From Gonatopus flavifemur (Eukaryota; Arthropoda; Insecta; Hymenoptera; Dryinidae): a stretch of DNA of 64,000 nt. How positions within the stretch are numbered: the first letter of the stretch is position 1; each line of letters begins with the position of its first letter. A model generated the notes under the pieces. That model was not told the DNA's origin and did no database searches. It saw nothing but the letters and a program-made list of their open reading frames with translations. Positions 22,186-32,930 of the stretch are shown piece by piece. The DNA lies in assembly GCA_018340375.1 (NCBI GenBank), contig JAFFJZ010000025.1, forward strand, positions 77,501 to 141,500. Reading direction: 5' to 3'. The translations under genes and the position numbers were made by a program.

Positions 22186-22223
22186 CGTTTTTGGCCACGC
22201 AACTAGATTTCTGGCCCACTGTG
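22186..22223 (-). repeat. Transib right TIR, RSS-like
   Basis: Read inward: CACAGTG GGCCAG at positions 1-13, GTGGCCAAAA at 26-35, same spacing as the left end. CCAAAAACG at positions 30-38 matches the V(D)J nonamer ACAAAAACC at 7 of 9 positions, 22 bases after the heptamer. Confidence 0.93.
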
Positions 22224-22228
22224 AGGTG
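22224..22228. repeat. Transib target-site duplication, right
   Basis: AGGTG, identical to 17385-17389. Confidence 0.97.
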
Positions 22229-23750
22229 GTTTGATATTCAACATCCTTTCGTCCACTTGCCGCTTTTGCGATGAAGTGAGATGTACAGGACATGTAGAAT
22301 CATTCCACATTGTCCACAGTTGTTTCGCCACTCCCAACAATATGCCATGCATGTACTCTACAGGAAATCCCCATACCATATCGAAATTATTAATGTTTGA
22401 CAATACTGAAAAGCCTTTGACTCCTTTGATTGCTTTCCCATTGGTCAGAGCATCATTTACATTCTCAAGGTGTGAAATATGTGTCCTAAGTTCAGGATCA
22501 TTTTCTTTCAAAAGATAACGCATTGTGCCATCTTTGTATTCACCTATTGAGTAACACCAAGAGCAATCATAATAACCGTTGGACTGATACCGATTTTGGA
22601 GTACTGGGCGAGCAACGGTGTCAACACAACAGTACAATGATTGAACCATAAAAGTATGTACGTCACCTTTCTCATTTTTCTTCTTCATACCAGTTGTATT
22701 GATCACTCTGCACTGCGACACAAAAGATTGCATGGATGAATTCATCAACTGACTGTTGGGCTCTTGAGTGACGATCAGTAAACCTACTAGCAATTGATTT
22801 TTGAATCGAACCTCAGGTGGAAGTTGATTAATAATTACGAATATGGGCCAAAAACTTGTCTTTGAATTTTCAAAAATAGAGGCTCCATCTGTATTAAATG
22901 TAAGCGTCAGATATTCCTGGTTTCCAGTATTTGATATAAAATTTTTATATATCAAACCACTATGCACATCATTCATATCCTCATCGGTGAATCCAATCTT
23001 TCTTTCATAAGCCATCAAAGTATCATACATAGCTCCATCATTCAATATATTTTTCAATTGATAACTAAGATCAATGGATACAAAATAATTCGACGAATTA
23101 AGTGTCAATGTATGTGCCATTTCACAATGTGCACATTCACGCATTTCATTATCAAATTTGTTCCTATTAGTCGGCTCTCGTAAAGCTCTATGGCAGGACT
23201 TACAGAAAGAATGATATTGTATCACATCATCAGGTGGATCGAATGCTTGTGAAAAAAGATATTCACTAATATTCCAATTATTAAAATCCGGCCCAGCCAT
23301 CTGCCGAACCATATCTGATATCCCGAGAGCCATAAGCAAAACATCCGATGTTTTTGGATTACTCGCAGGAAACATTATTCTATCACTATCCTTGACATAT
23401 CGTTTTAGTTTTGTGAGATAAAGGGCTTCTTCGAGTTTATCCTCTTCTTCGGGTTGAAAATCTTCGGAGAAAATTGAAGAAATTGATGATTTACGATAGG
23501 TACTGGAAGATGTTGAATCCTTATCGGACGAACAATTTTCATCAGTTGAACTATTGCTTCCGTTAGATGAATGGACAATAGAAGCGATACGCTGATGCTG
23601 GACAAAGTTTTCAGTCTTTCCTGAAGTCACACTCACTTCCATTCTTTCGGGTGAGTGCATTCCAATGTCCGATGCATCCCCATTGGAGATTGGTGACTTT
23701 GAACGAATCGATTCACCTGCAGGGTCCATGTTCATACTGGGAACTTCCAT
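22224..23750 (-). pseudogene. EnSpm transposase, N-terminal and catalytic part
   Basis: 509 genuine codons, then six that belong to the Transib end (the open frame runs to 22203). A Ser/Asp-rich N-terminus (~1-100) is followed by a Cys-rich segment (C183, C186, C206, C209), a catalytic-type Asp288 in LTFNTDGAS, Asp377 in YCCVDTVARP, a second CSWC (396-399), and the DMVWGFPVEYMHG block with Glu465 and His468, typical of EnSpm/CACTA (Transposase_21-like) proteins. No frame damage is visible in this part. The Transib insertion at residue ~510 truncates it. In an intact element it would bind the TIRs and excise the transposon. Confidence 0.82.
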
Positions 23751-24634
23751 TTCATCTGATGATTCTGCAATTATAAAATCAGATCTGAGCGCGGCGAAAG
23801 ATTACTTACGTACATGAGTTGAGAGTAATTTTTACACCACATAATTACATTATCACGTGTCTAAGTTGTTGTCCAACAACCACGTGCAAAAGACAGAATT
23901 TTGTGTTTGAAAAACGTTAAGAAAATGAGTGATTTCCAAACTAATGACATAACGATCGAAAACGATAAGATTTCACTATCGGTTACATCATCAGCAGGGC
24001 AACCAAAAATATGCTCTAAAAAAGTTGTTTGAGGCGCTTGGAATATGCTCCAAAAATTGGTTTTTAAGCTCAAAAAATATGCTCCTAAATAATTGTCTTT
24101 TGAACTAAGAATGTGCCATAAAAACCAGTTTTCATAGTTTCAACATGCTTTCCAGATATGTAGGTATATTCCACTGTAAAAAATGATCGTCGTTATTCCG
24201 TATGCGGCAACCAGGAAATCCCGATCAACGGATAGAAAATTAATTTCCAGCACATATGTATAAAATTCATCATGAATTGAACTGAAAATTTCAAACTTTA
24301 TGGTTTTCAACACAAATTCTTATATTGAGGAAAAAAAGCTGTAAAATTTACATCTCGTTCAGTAAATATATGGATGATTCAAAATATGCTTCGAGTGGGT
24401 GTACCATATGGGAAATTTACATTCTTGGAATGTACGCAGAACATATGAAAAATTAGTTTACAAGAATCATCTGAGGAGATTCATTGGTAGATCATCTATA
24501 ATGATCCACTTTTCCTTCGAACAAAATTTTGGATATCTTTCGTCGAATGACACAAAAATATGCGATTCTTCAGTATTGTAAAATATCCTCCTGACTGAAG
24601 TCTTTTACACGGAGGGAAATGTGGTTTTCAATAC

Positions 24635-24846
24635 ATATTACTGCATTTTGTACTAAATTAGCAGTATAAGTGAAATTATATAATTTTTACAACACAGTGT
24701 GGTGAAAATTCATGCTTTATGATATGATGTTGCGCCAAATTGAACGATTTTTCAAATCATTGAGCATGAATTTTTACTACACTGTATTGTAAAAATTTCA
24801 CTATTTCACTTATACTGTTACTCGAGTACAAAATGTAGTAATATTT
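24635..24846. repeat. 212-bp palindromic MITE
   Basis: ATATTACTGCATTTTGTAC ... CAGTATAAGTGAAAT ... ATTCATGCT on the left is mirrored on the right by AGCATGAAT ... ATTTCACTTATACTG ... GTACAAAATGTAGTAATAT. A few indels only. Confidence 0.85.
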
Positions 24847-25239
24847 AGAACATTCTTTTCTTCCATTCACAAGTCAAGATTTAGACAAGCGAAATTTTGA
24901 AATTTCAGAAAAAGATCTTTTGGGAGATTCCTGAAAGAAATCTTATACGATAGTTTCCATCTTCTGGAAGACATTTTGAGGAAGATTGCTGAAAAACATT
25001 TGAAAGGAATATGTTCGACACTTTTGAGAAATCTTCTTCAAGCTAGCTTTCAAAAAACGAAAACTGTTGGATGAAATATATTTAGAAGAATAATTTTCGA
25101 ATGACTTAGGAAATTTGCTGGCATACTCAAACTAATTTGAGTTGACTATACTCCAAAAATGAAATTATGCCCTCAATATGAAAAATCTTTGATTAACTGT
25201 GTTGTTTGAGAGAGAAAAATCGGACCAAAATTTTTCATC

Positions 25240-25520
25240 AGTACGATTCTTTGGTAAAAAAAATCTCTCTGAATCTCTATATTTTTGGACATTTTCCAGA
25301 GAGATTCAGAGGAACTTCAGAGTGATTCAGAGGAAGTTAGAGACTTGTCAGATAGTGATACATCTTGAATATCTCCAATTTTCTGTGATTCTCTCGGAAT
25401 TTTCCTAATAGAGATTTAGAAATTTTCCGAATTGTTTTTAATTCATTCATTTATTTAGAATTCAAAGCTTCCTCTGCATTTGAGTGAATTCTTCTGAATT
25501 CCTCTGAATCCCTCTGAGGA
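25240..25520. repeat. CTCTGAAT-rich repeat, inverted at its centre
   Basis: AATCTCTCTGAATCTCT at the left and its inverse AGAGAGATTCAGAGGAA/AGAGTGATTCAGAGGAA near 25300-25340, then GAATTCTTCTGAATTCCTCTGAATCCCTCTGAGG at 25488-25522. Related to the array at 26112. Confidence 0.6.
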
Positions 25521-25904
25521 ATACACCGCACCATTTTTCCTAATTTGCTCCTGTCGAAAATGTCAGACAGAAACGGTCTAAAATGACAAAATCTGTACAG
25601 AAACAGGTAGGAACAAGTCACCTGCACTGAGGAAAGGATACGGTAACGGTTACTAGAAAGAATAGTAATTCGGTGACAGATATTTCAGCATTGCAATGAG
25701 ACCATTCAAGATCAGATTGAATGTGATGAACTGTTTACATCACCATGGAAACGGTAGGTTGACATAAAAACGATCACCAAACCGCGAGTCATCTCTCAAC
25801 TCCTATTCTGAAGTCGCGATGAGAACTGGAGCGAATGGTAATCAATCCCATATATTTTTCTCCGTGTGTATCTGTATCTCTTCTAAACTACCTGGAAGCC
25901 CCTG

Positions 25905-26111
25905 CACAGTAACAAATTTATCGTCATTGTGTAAAGTATTAGAATTTTGTGTAGAATATTCAACGTTCTAGAGTATTGATTCAATACAATCGTTGTGTTA
26001 ATACAAACGATTGTGTTCAGTCCGATTGTGTTGAATCAACACTCCAGAATGTTCAATATTCTACACACAAATTTTGACACTTTACACAATGACGAAAAAT
26101 TTTTTACCGTG
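25905..26111. repeat. Palindromic MITE, CACAGTA ends, copy 2
   Basis: Same family as 17820-18044: CACAGTAACAAATTTATCGT at the left and the inverse AATTTTTTACCGTG at the right, same TTGTGTTGA-type centre. TG on both sides (25903-25904, 26112-26113), again a 2-bp duplication. More diverged than copy 1. Confidence 0.9.
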
Positions 26112-26660
26112 TGAAATCTTGAAACCAAAATTTCACTGAATTTATTCTCCCCTGAATTCCTCTGAATTTCTCTGAATCTTTCTGAAAAGTTCAATGCACG
26201 ATTCTTTCTTATATTCACCTGTCTCTGAATGTCTCTGAAACTTGCTACCTTTGAAATTTTCAACCAAAAATTGAACCCATATTTCTCCCTGAATCTTCCT
26301 AAATTTCTCTGAATCTCTCTAAAAAATCCATCGCCCAATTTTTCATACTTTACCTTTCTCTGAATCTCTCCAAAACTCCCGGAAAACCTCTGAATCTTGG
26401 AACAAAACTTTTACTCAATTTACTTCTCTCTGAATTTTCCTGAACTCCTCTGAATCTCTCTGAATCCCTCTGAAAAGTTCAACGCACAATTTTCCCCAAC
26501 TCACCTGTCTCCAAATCTCTATGAAATTTCCTAAATGCCTCTGAAATCTTGAACCAAAAATTTCATCCAATTCATTTTCTTCCTAATTTCCCTGAATCCT
26601 TCTAGAAAGTTCGACACATAATTTTTCCAAATCCAACAGTCTCTGAATTCTTTTGGATTT
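26112..26660. repeat. ~144-bp tandem array with CTCTGAAT sub-repeats
   Basis: Units start with an AAATCTTGAACCAAAAATTTCA-like block (about 26112, 26251, 26392, 26540), each followed by several copies of CTCTGAATTTC or CTCTGAATCTC and an AAAAGTTCAACGCACAATTTT block. About four units. Minus-strand frames through it repeat F-R-E-I-Q-R-N and are not a gene. Confidence 0.85.
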
Positions 26661-27068
26661 TCCTGAATCACGATGGATTGCTCTGGATTCCTCTGAATCA
26701 TCCTGAATCTGAATAGATATTCCATATTTTCTGAGACAGGATAATGTTGACATTCTATTGCAATTGTCAATTGATTCGATTTATAGATTTCGATCAAAAG
26801 CTGAATGCAAAAATGTACATCACAATTAGGAAACCAGGTTTCTATTTTGCCTCACTTGCATGTGTTTGAAAAGTTCAATACTCATCTTTTATTGAGATGT
26901 GGATTGAAAATTATATTTTGATGTATCAAAATCAAGGTGAATCAATCATCTTCCAGAGCAATATGTTTTGGATTTTTGATATACCAGTGATTCCAGCTCA
27001 TGAATGAGTAGATGAGTGAATAAACCAATGAATAAATGAATCAATAAATTAATATTTAAAAAATATAC

Positions 27069-27309
27069 CCCAATAAACATTTTTGGATCAGTCTAAAAGA
27101 TATCTCAAAGAGATCTGAAAGATGTCTTACGCAACAAATTCAGATAAGTTTAAGACATCTTTTAGAAAGATATCATCAAGATATCCAAGAGACATCTTGA
27201 AGGAAGACATCTTGAACATATCTGAATTTGTTGCGTAAGACATCGTTGAGATCTCTCTCAAATATCTTTTAGAGTGTTCCGGAAGACTTCCATAAAAATG
27301 TTTATTGGG
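27069..27309. repeat. 241-bp palindromic MITE
   Basis: Ends CCCAATAAACATTTTT and AAAAATGTTTATTGGG; inside, CTAAAAGATAT, GAGATCT and GATGTCTTACGCAACAAATT are mirrored. AGACATCTT-type motifs recur. Non-coding. Confidence 0.88.
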
Positions 27310-27657
27310 ACGTAATAAAATAGACTCATATCACACAAAACATTTTGTGAAAATATTCCACTCGAGATAATGTTGATTGGAAATGTGAATGATATGCTCC
27401 GTGGAATATATTTCCATTGACAAAAATACAAATGTGCTGAAATATGCACTTCCTCACAAAATATACCAACATATGCACGCATCTATAAAATATGCTAAAA
27501 TATGCACTAAAGTATGGAATATGCAAAAATATGCTGTAACGAATGTGGTTCAAAAGGGTCATTTTGATCTGAAATGGATGAATATCAGAGCTATTTGTCC
27601 GTCAGATGCAGAATAAAAAATATGCTATTGCATGTTTTCGGTTGCCCTGATCATCAG

Positions 27658-28224
27658 TTTGTTTTAGTGGTCCTTTTGTTGAAAACCCTGAGAAAGTTGA
27701 ACTTTTCTCCGCAATTGTGATTTAAGAAAAATGCTCACACAGCATCACAGTTCAGGAAGAGTTCATGATGGATTCATTTTAAATTATAAGAATGCAGAAT
27801 GAATGCATTAGAAACTCTTTCTGAACTGTGGTGCTGTGTGGGTGGATTTCTAAGACTGGATTCTATTGGCTCATATAAATTTTGACCGTGCGACGCTATG
27901 TGAAATTGCACATAGGTAGTCGTGATAGTGTTTCGCAGAAATTTTGGGAAATTCGGTCGCAGGGCACGATAAGATATAAACGGTTCCTACGACTTGTATG
28001 ACGCTTTCTGTAATTCATCCACGTGATCACCATTCACGAACATTAATAATTCGTTGGTCACATGATAAAACGTAACAAGTTTTTTCAATTCACAGATTTT
28101 GAAAAAACTACAACGTCACAAGTCATAAATTTGTTACATTTTATCGTAGTTGTTTTTTAAGAACCTGTGACTTTTCGTCCTGAAAAAAATTTGAAGACTG
28201 CACAGGCATGGCACCTTTCATCAT
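27658..28224. other. Spacer between hAT and long-TIR element
   Basis: Holds the 105-bp MITE at 27736-27840; the rest is AT-rich with an inverted pair around AACGTAACAAGTTTTTT / AATTTGTTACATTTTATCG (28069-28145). No gene seen. Confidence 0.4.
27736..27840. repeat. 105-bp MITE, CACACAGCA ends
   Basis: CACACAGCATCACAGTTCAG plus GAAGAGTT at the left is mirrored by AACTCTTT plus CTGAACTGTGGTGCTGTGTG at the right, two mismatches in 28. Same ends as 36929-37030. Confidence 0.9.
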
Positions 28225-28905
28225 GGGTCATTCCATGCAAAATCGACAAATTGAGGATTAAATTGTTGCTCGACCACCTCAGAAATTTTTTATATTTTTT
28301 CCTATGATACCTCCAAGAGATATAAGAGTTCAAGACCACGATTATTAATTTTTTATTCCTCCCCTCCTGAAAACTGCAGACGTGTTTGTGGATAGGATAT
28401 CGTCGTTTTTAGCCTCCAGAAGGGTTCAGGTAAACTCAAATATCTCAGCTCTGGGTTATGTTAGGGGATTGGGGTTGATACCATTTTTTAGAGCAGGTTT
28501 CAAGCTACATTCTCTCCGTATTAAAGTTCCTTCTAGCCTCTGCCTTGTTCGTGTTATGTAAGCTCAAAGAACAGGTAAAAAATATGAAAAACTCGACTTT
28601 TGAGGTATTTTTTTTTCATGAAGGTAATGATTATCTGGTCTGGTCTTCTAAAGGAAAGTTACTATGAATTAGAAGTCTCCGTAGAAGAATCGCCAAGCCG
28701 GATGCTCTCCTCCCTCAAACTGTGGAGCCTCTAGAAAATGTCAGTTCCGCAATTTTCACCTGTTTTCAAGGTTAAATATCTCTGATGGGACAGGAGTTGA
28801 AAATTTGGGTTCCATCTAAATTTGAAGTGCATTTCATACCCTACAAGTGAAAAAAAAAATTGGTGTAATTCGCACGGAGACTAAAGTTATGGCCCTTTCA
28901 ATACA
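28225..28905 (+). repeat. Left TIR of the long-TIR element
   Basis: 681 bp, ends after GGCCCTTTCAATACA. Collinear with the inverse of 32931-33600 with small indels, e.g. about 17 extra bases near 28250. Confidence 0.95.
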
Positions 28906-29534
28906 GTGCAGTGTAATATTATACAACTGTAACGTTCACTGAGAGAAAGTATTATTTGATGTTATCTAAGAAAATTAGTACAACAACGTTTCTAATATTT
29001 CATTTTAGTATTACTCACTAGTTTTCATTGTACTGTGTAACCTCAGAGCAGCGTCGAAACACTTGATTGTTAGTGAACGCACCCTGTAAAAAATTATCCG
29101 TTTAGAAGAATTGGGAATTTTAATGGGAACGAATATGATTTCAGAATTCCTCTGAAAGAATGCAAGTACGAATTGATTTTGAAAACTGGCTGTTCTAACT
29201 AAAAACATAACTTTAGCACTTTTCACCCTCGGGCGAATCAAAAGATTCAGTAATTTGAATTCAAAGCAATATAACTTTTCCAATGAATTGCATAGGCATT
29301 GAAATATACGGAATAAAATTCCAGTGTAATCATGGAAGAGGATAAGAATTGACAGGAATTGGAATACACAGATTCGAATGGCTTAGAAGAATTTCCAAAG
29401 AATTGACAATTGAGAAAAATTCACGAACGATGGTTTGAATCTTCGAGAAGGAATTAGAGAACATCAGAATTGAAAGGTATTCATATTGATTCTATTTTTT
29501 TACAACGAATTTTGAATAGTGAGCTATACTAAAA

Positions 29535-29786
29535 TATGGTCGATCACAAGACAAAACGTGTACAGACGTATGGAGTCACTTGATGATTTCTTCGTTTTTC
29601 CTCAATTCTCATCATTTTGGAAGTTGAATAATTGTTTCAAAACAATTCATTTGGATAGCTATGGTTTATACGAACAATTTCATACCAAATTTGTGGAAGA
29701 TCGCGATCGGAAACATTCTTCATCAAGACAATGACAATTATATTCAATATGGTAATTTGTCACGTTTTGTCTTGTGACCGACGATA
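29535..29786. repeat. 252-bp nested inverted-repeat element
   Basis: TATGGTCGATCACAAGACA plus AAACGTG at the left is mirrored by CACGTTT plus TGTCTTGTGACCGACGATA at the right. Interior is non-coding. Confidence 0.7.
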
Positions 29787-30443
29787 TGATGATTTATGAA
29801 ATTACTATAATTTAGTAAGCACGCGGCATAAGTCATCTATAGAAACGGATTGTAAAAAAAATGCGTATTTGCGATCACTTCGGCCTTTGGATCGCCGGCG
29901 ATCTAATTTACGCAACCTGAAGCGGCAATTTACCTACTTTGGCAATGAATATGTGTTCTTACGGGTAAAACAAAGGAGAAGCGTGAAAAAACAATCGAAT
30001 GACTACAAAAATAAGCTTGCTAACATCAACTTCACTTTCTTGGTTGAATCGGTCAGATTTTTAGTAGCTCTGATTAAAAATATTCAGTTGAGACTGTTCA
30101 GTTACAGTAAGTACATACATTTCCCTGAGTGATATTTGTCGTGAGGTGAATGTGATGAGCATTCGATGGTGATTTCTTGATAGCGGTTAATACCTGTTTT
30201 CGATTCATTGTTTCACTTGAGTCTACGGTTTTGGTAAAACTTATCTATTTTCCACTAGCTTGTTAAAGTTGCCGTTATAACACGTACTTTTTACCAGGAT
30301 GGAAAAATACCGTCTTTGTTTTCAACATAGTGTGATATTTTCTCCATAACCAGTGTGAAATTGAGATCTAGTAGAATCGTGATAGTTCTGTTCTGTTGAA
30401 TCGTGATAGTTCTGTTGTGTGTGTGTAAATCTGAAAAGATAAT

Positions 30444-30999
30444 ATGCATTGTTGTATAGGTGTGCATGTAAATGAAGCATGCCATAAACCTGATTATGGA
30501 CCTGTGAATAAGACATTAGGTAACGTAAGTGATTTACCTGAAGATCAACAAAATTTACTAAAGTTGCGAACGTCGAGTGATATCGTAACTGTTTGTGAAT
30601 ACCACGTACAAAAATACCTTCAAAAGTACCACCACATATTTGGAAGGAAATGTTGTGATCCTATGCAAATTCATACAAAACCGATCAGAAAGGGCTTGAG
30701 AGAAATCTTTCATGAACATTTAAGCAAACCAAAAAATTCTCCAGTGCACCTTACTCCCGGTCAGGTCACTATGCACTAGATGCAATACTAAATTATTTTG
30801 TCTTGTGCAACCAGAATCAGTTGAAAGGGTGGAGGAAGAGTTTTGTGATTCGTCTGAGGAATTGAACGCTGTAAATGTTTTATGTGGATCATTGGATTCA
30901 TCTCCAGTTGCGAAAATGGAGGAATTAAATAAAAATCAAAGACCCCGAGCATTACTTCAGAAACATGACAAAATAATGAATCAATCAAAAGAAAATTAG
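30444..30999 (+). pseudogene. N-terminal part of transposase-like gene
   Basis: Two open pieces (30444-30779, 30805-30999). The first, from an ATG at 30444, is Cys/His-rich: MHCCIGVHVNEACHK, later TVCEYHVQKYLQKY and GRKCCDP, a likely zinc-binding domain. A stop or short intron at 30777-30804 (a possible acceptor CAACCAG ends at 30811) separates the second, acidic piece. The second runs into a frameshift near 30985: the alternative frame continues KRKLESASDES...ISPEDEY and meets a stop at 31068, directly before the long downstream ORF. One ancestral gene broken two or three times is the simplest reading; splicing of part of it cannot be excluded. Confidence 0.6.
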
Positions 31000-31073
31000 A
31001 AAGCGCCTCCGACGAAAGTATTCCCACAACTTCAGATAATGCTCAAATTTCTCCGGAAGATGAATATTAAACT

Positions 31074-32636
31074 TTGATAAATTCACTGAAAGGAAAATGT
31101 TTGGTGGCTAATAAAGCAGAAAAAGTGAAAATAGTTAGTTTGGTCCCAAGTTCTTGGTCAGTAAAAAAAATCTGTGAGGAATTTAATGTGACGGAGTATC
31201 TAGTGAAGTTGACACGAAAACTGATGAAAACGCAAGGAATACTCCCTGAACTATCAAAAATGACAGGGAGAAAATTGAGCGAAGACGTCGTTGAAGCCGT
31301 AGAAAATTTTTATCAAGATGATGAAAATAGCAGAGTCTGCCCTGGCAGAAAAGATTGCATCTCTGTTAGAATTGATAATGAAAGAGTAATGAAACAGAAG
31401 CGATTGTCGTTATCTAATTTGAATGAACTATATGCTTCATTTAAAGAAAAACATCCAGAACTCTCGATTGGGCGGTCTATGTTTTGCTCACTGAGACCTA
31501 AATGGTGTGTTCTACCTGGAGCTGCAGGCACACACGTTGTATGTGTTTGCATATATCACCAAAATATCAAACTCATGATAGATGGTGCAAAACTGAATAA
31601 AGATTATAAAGACTTACTTGAACTTATTGTTTGCGATCTAAATAACGCAGAGTGTATGTTTGGCAAATGCACAGATTGTCCAGGGGAAGATGTCATACGG
31701 GAAATATTATCAAGTGAAATGGAAGAAATGTCAGATAAAATCACTCATAAGCAGTGGATCAGTACAGACAGAAGTGATTTGGTTACAGTTATCCAACCAA
31801 TCGTTGAGTTCGTCGATTGTTTCATTGAAAAATTATCGTCATTGAAGGAACACCATTTCGTATCAAAGATTCAGGTGCAATATTTGAGAGAAGTGAAAGA
31901 TAACCTCAGCGAATCAGAGTGTTTGGTACTAGCAGACTTCTCAGAGAATTTGAGATTTATTGTACAAGATGAAGTTCAGAGTTATCACTGGGTTAACAAT
32001 CAAGCTACGATCCATCCATTCGCTTATTATTACAAATTAGGAGGAGATCTGAGGTGCAGAAGTCTTTGCATCATCAGTGATCATTTGGAGCACAACACAG
32101 CAGCAGTTCATACATTTCAGGGTCATTTGATTTCTGATATAAGAAATATAGCACCTTCGGTGAAAAAAATCATTTATTTCAGTGATGGTGCTTCGAGTCA
32201 GTACAAGAATAGAAAAAACTTCGTCAACATTTATAAGCATTTTGATGATTTCGGACTTGATGCTGAATGGAATTTCTTCGCTACTTGCCATGGTAAGAAT
32301 GTCACTGATGGGATAGGGGGTACCACAAAACGGGAAGTTGCAAGAAGTAGTCTGCGGAGGCCATATACAGATCGAATTTTGACGCTTCTCGACATGTACA
32401 AATTCTGTGCTGAAAAAATCACTGGCATCAAATATACTTATGTTCCAAGTAGTGAGGTGGAATCAAACTGCGTAAGACTCCAATCAAGATTTTTCAACAC
32501 CGAAACAGTGATGAACACGAGAGAATACCACCGAATAGTTCCTCTAGAATCGGGTAAAATAAGGTGTTACTCTACATCGAAGTCAGCGGCATTTCAAGAT
32601 GCACTTGTGTCTTCTGACACTTTCGATACCACTTAA
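31074..32636 (+). pseudogene. DDE-like transposase, main domain, family uncertain
   Basis: 520 codons without an ATG at the start; the frame is entered after a stop at 31068, so the protein began upstream. Residues ~17-50 look like a helix-turn-helix. Cys/His clusters (C89, C95; C157, C159, H162; C194, C199, C202) suggest zinc binding. Candidate catalytic acids: Asp288 in VLADFSENL, Asp371 in IYFSDGASSQYKN, and Asp412 in CHGKNVTDGIGG. I recognise the SDG-x-x-x-QYKN and HGK-x-x-x-DGIGG blocks from a widespread set of uncharacterised invertebrate proteins. Its position inside long TIRs with a 4-bp duplication argues it is a transposase, perhaps Sola-like. The role is inferred. Confidence 0.7.
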
Positions 32637-32930
32637 AAACGGCGAACCCGACGAAAACATTGAGGTGCATAATTGAGAAAAGATTAATGATATATTTTGT
32701 AATGTACAATAGATAAACATATCTGTTCAGGAAAAATCGAAGTGTTTTGAAAATAAATTTCAACGTCAAAGCCTAATTGTTCTACTTAGGTCTTTGCACT
32801 ATCCAGAAAACACTTGTACTGATTCAACGAATTGATGAGATATATCGATTTACAACAACTTGCATCGAGGAAGTTCAGCAAATCCGCGCGGAGCAGGTGT
32901 TACTATTTGATTTTGCAACGGTTTTTGACA

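Larger units (their letters stand above)
17390..22223 (-). mobile_element. Complete Transib transposon, 4,834 bp
   Basis: Both ends begin with CACAGTGGGCCAG and are flanked by the same five bases, AGGTG (17385-17389 and 22224-22228). A 5-bp target duplication and a CACWRTG-type terminus are hallmarks of Transib, the superfamily that includes the ancestor of RAG1. A 727-codon transposase with the matching catalytic motifs lies inside on the minus strand. It sits inside the EnSpm transposase gene. A 225-bp MITE (17820) and a 379-bp palindrome (21001) have since inserted in its flanks. Confidence 0.97.
16439..23750 (-). mobile_element. EnSpm/CACTA-type element interrupted by Transib
   Basis: Minus-strand coding pieces of one EnSpm/CACTA transposase lie on both sides of the Transib: N-terminal 500+ residues at 22224-23750 and the C-terminal part at 16439-17384. 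Removing 17390-22228 joins them in frame. I could not identify the CACTA-like ends or a 2-3-bp target duplication; the right end may be disrupted by the hAT element at 23995 and the left end by the mariner. Confidence 0.8.
23995..27649. mobile_element. Non-autonomous hAT-type element, 3,655 bp
   Basis: TIRs CAGGGCAACCAAAAATATGC (left) and the inverse of CAGGGCAACCGAAAACATGC (right), 18 of 20 identical, with a perfect 8-bp duplication ATCATCAG outside (23987-23994 and 27650-27657). An 8-bp target and CAGGG ends fit hAT. Next to both ends AATATGC-type hexamers recur (left ~24008-24075, right ~27440-27620), typical of hAT subterminal binding sites. I see no transposase; the interior holds nested MITEs and CTCTGAAT repeats. 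Confidence 0.9.

Noticed and set aside
23765..23809. Possible 45-bp intron before the EnSpm N-terminus (GTAAGTAATC ... ATTGCAG on the minus strand)
   Set aside because: Good splice-like ends, but the upstream sequence has a stop close by in the joined frame and no ATG or recognisable exon, so it remains unproven.
24600..25870. A transposon bounded by ACACGGAGGGAAA and TTTTTCTCCGTGT
   Set aside because: Only ~8-9 terminal bases match and the flanks do not give a clean duplication; the ends may be unrelated fragments of CACGGAG-ended MITEs.
26036..26338. Minus-strand frame with repeated F-R-E-I-Q-R-N
   Set aside because: Translation of the CTCTGAAT tandem repeat.
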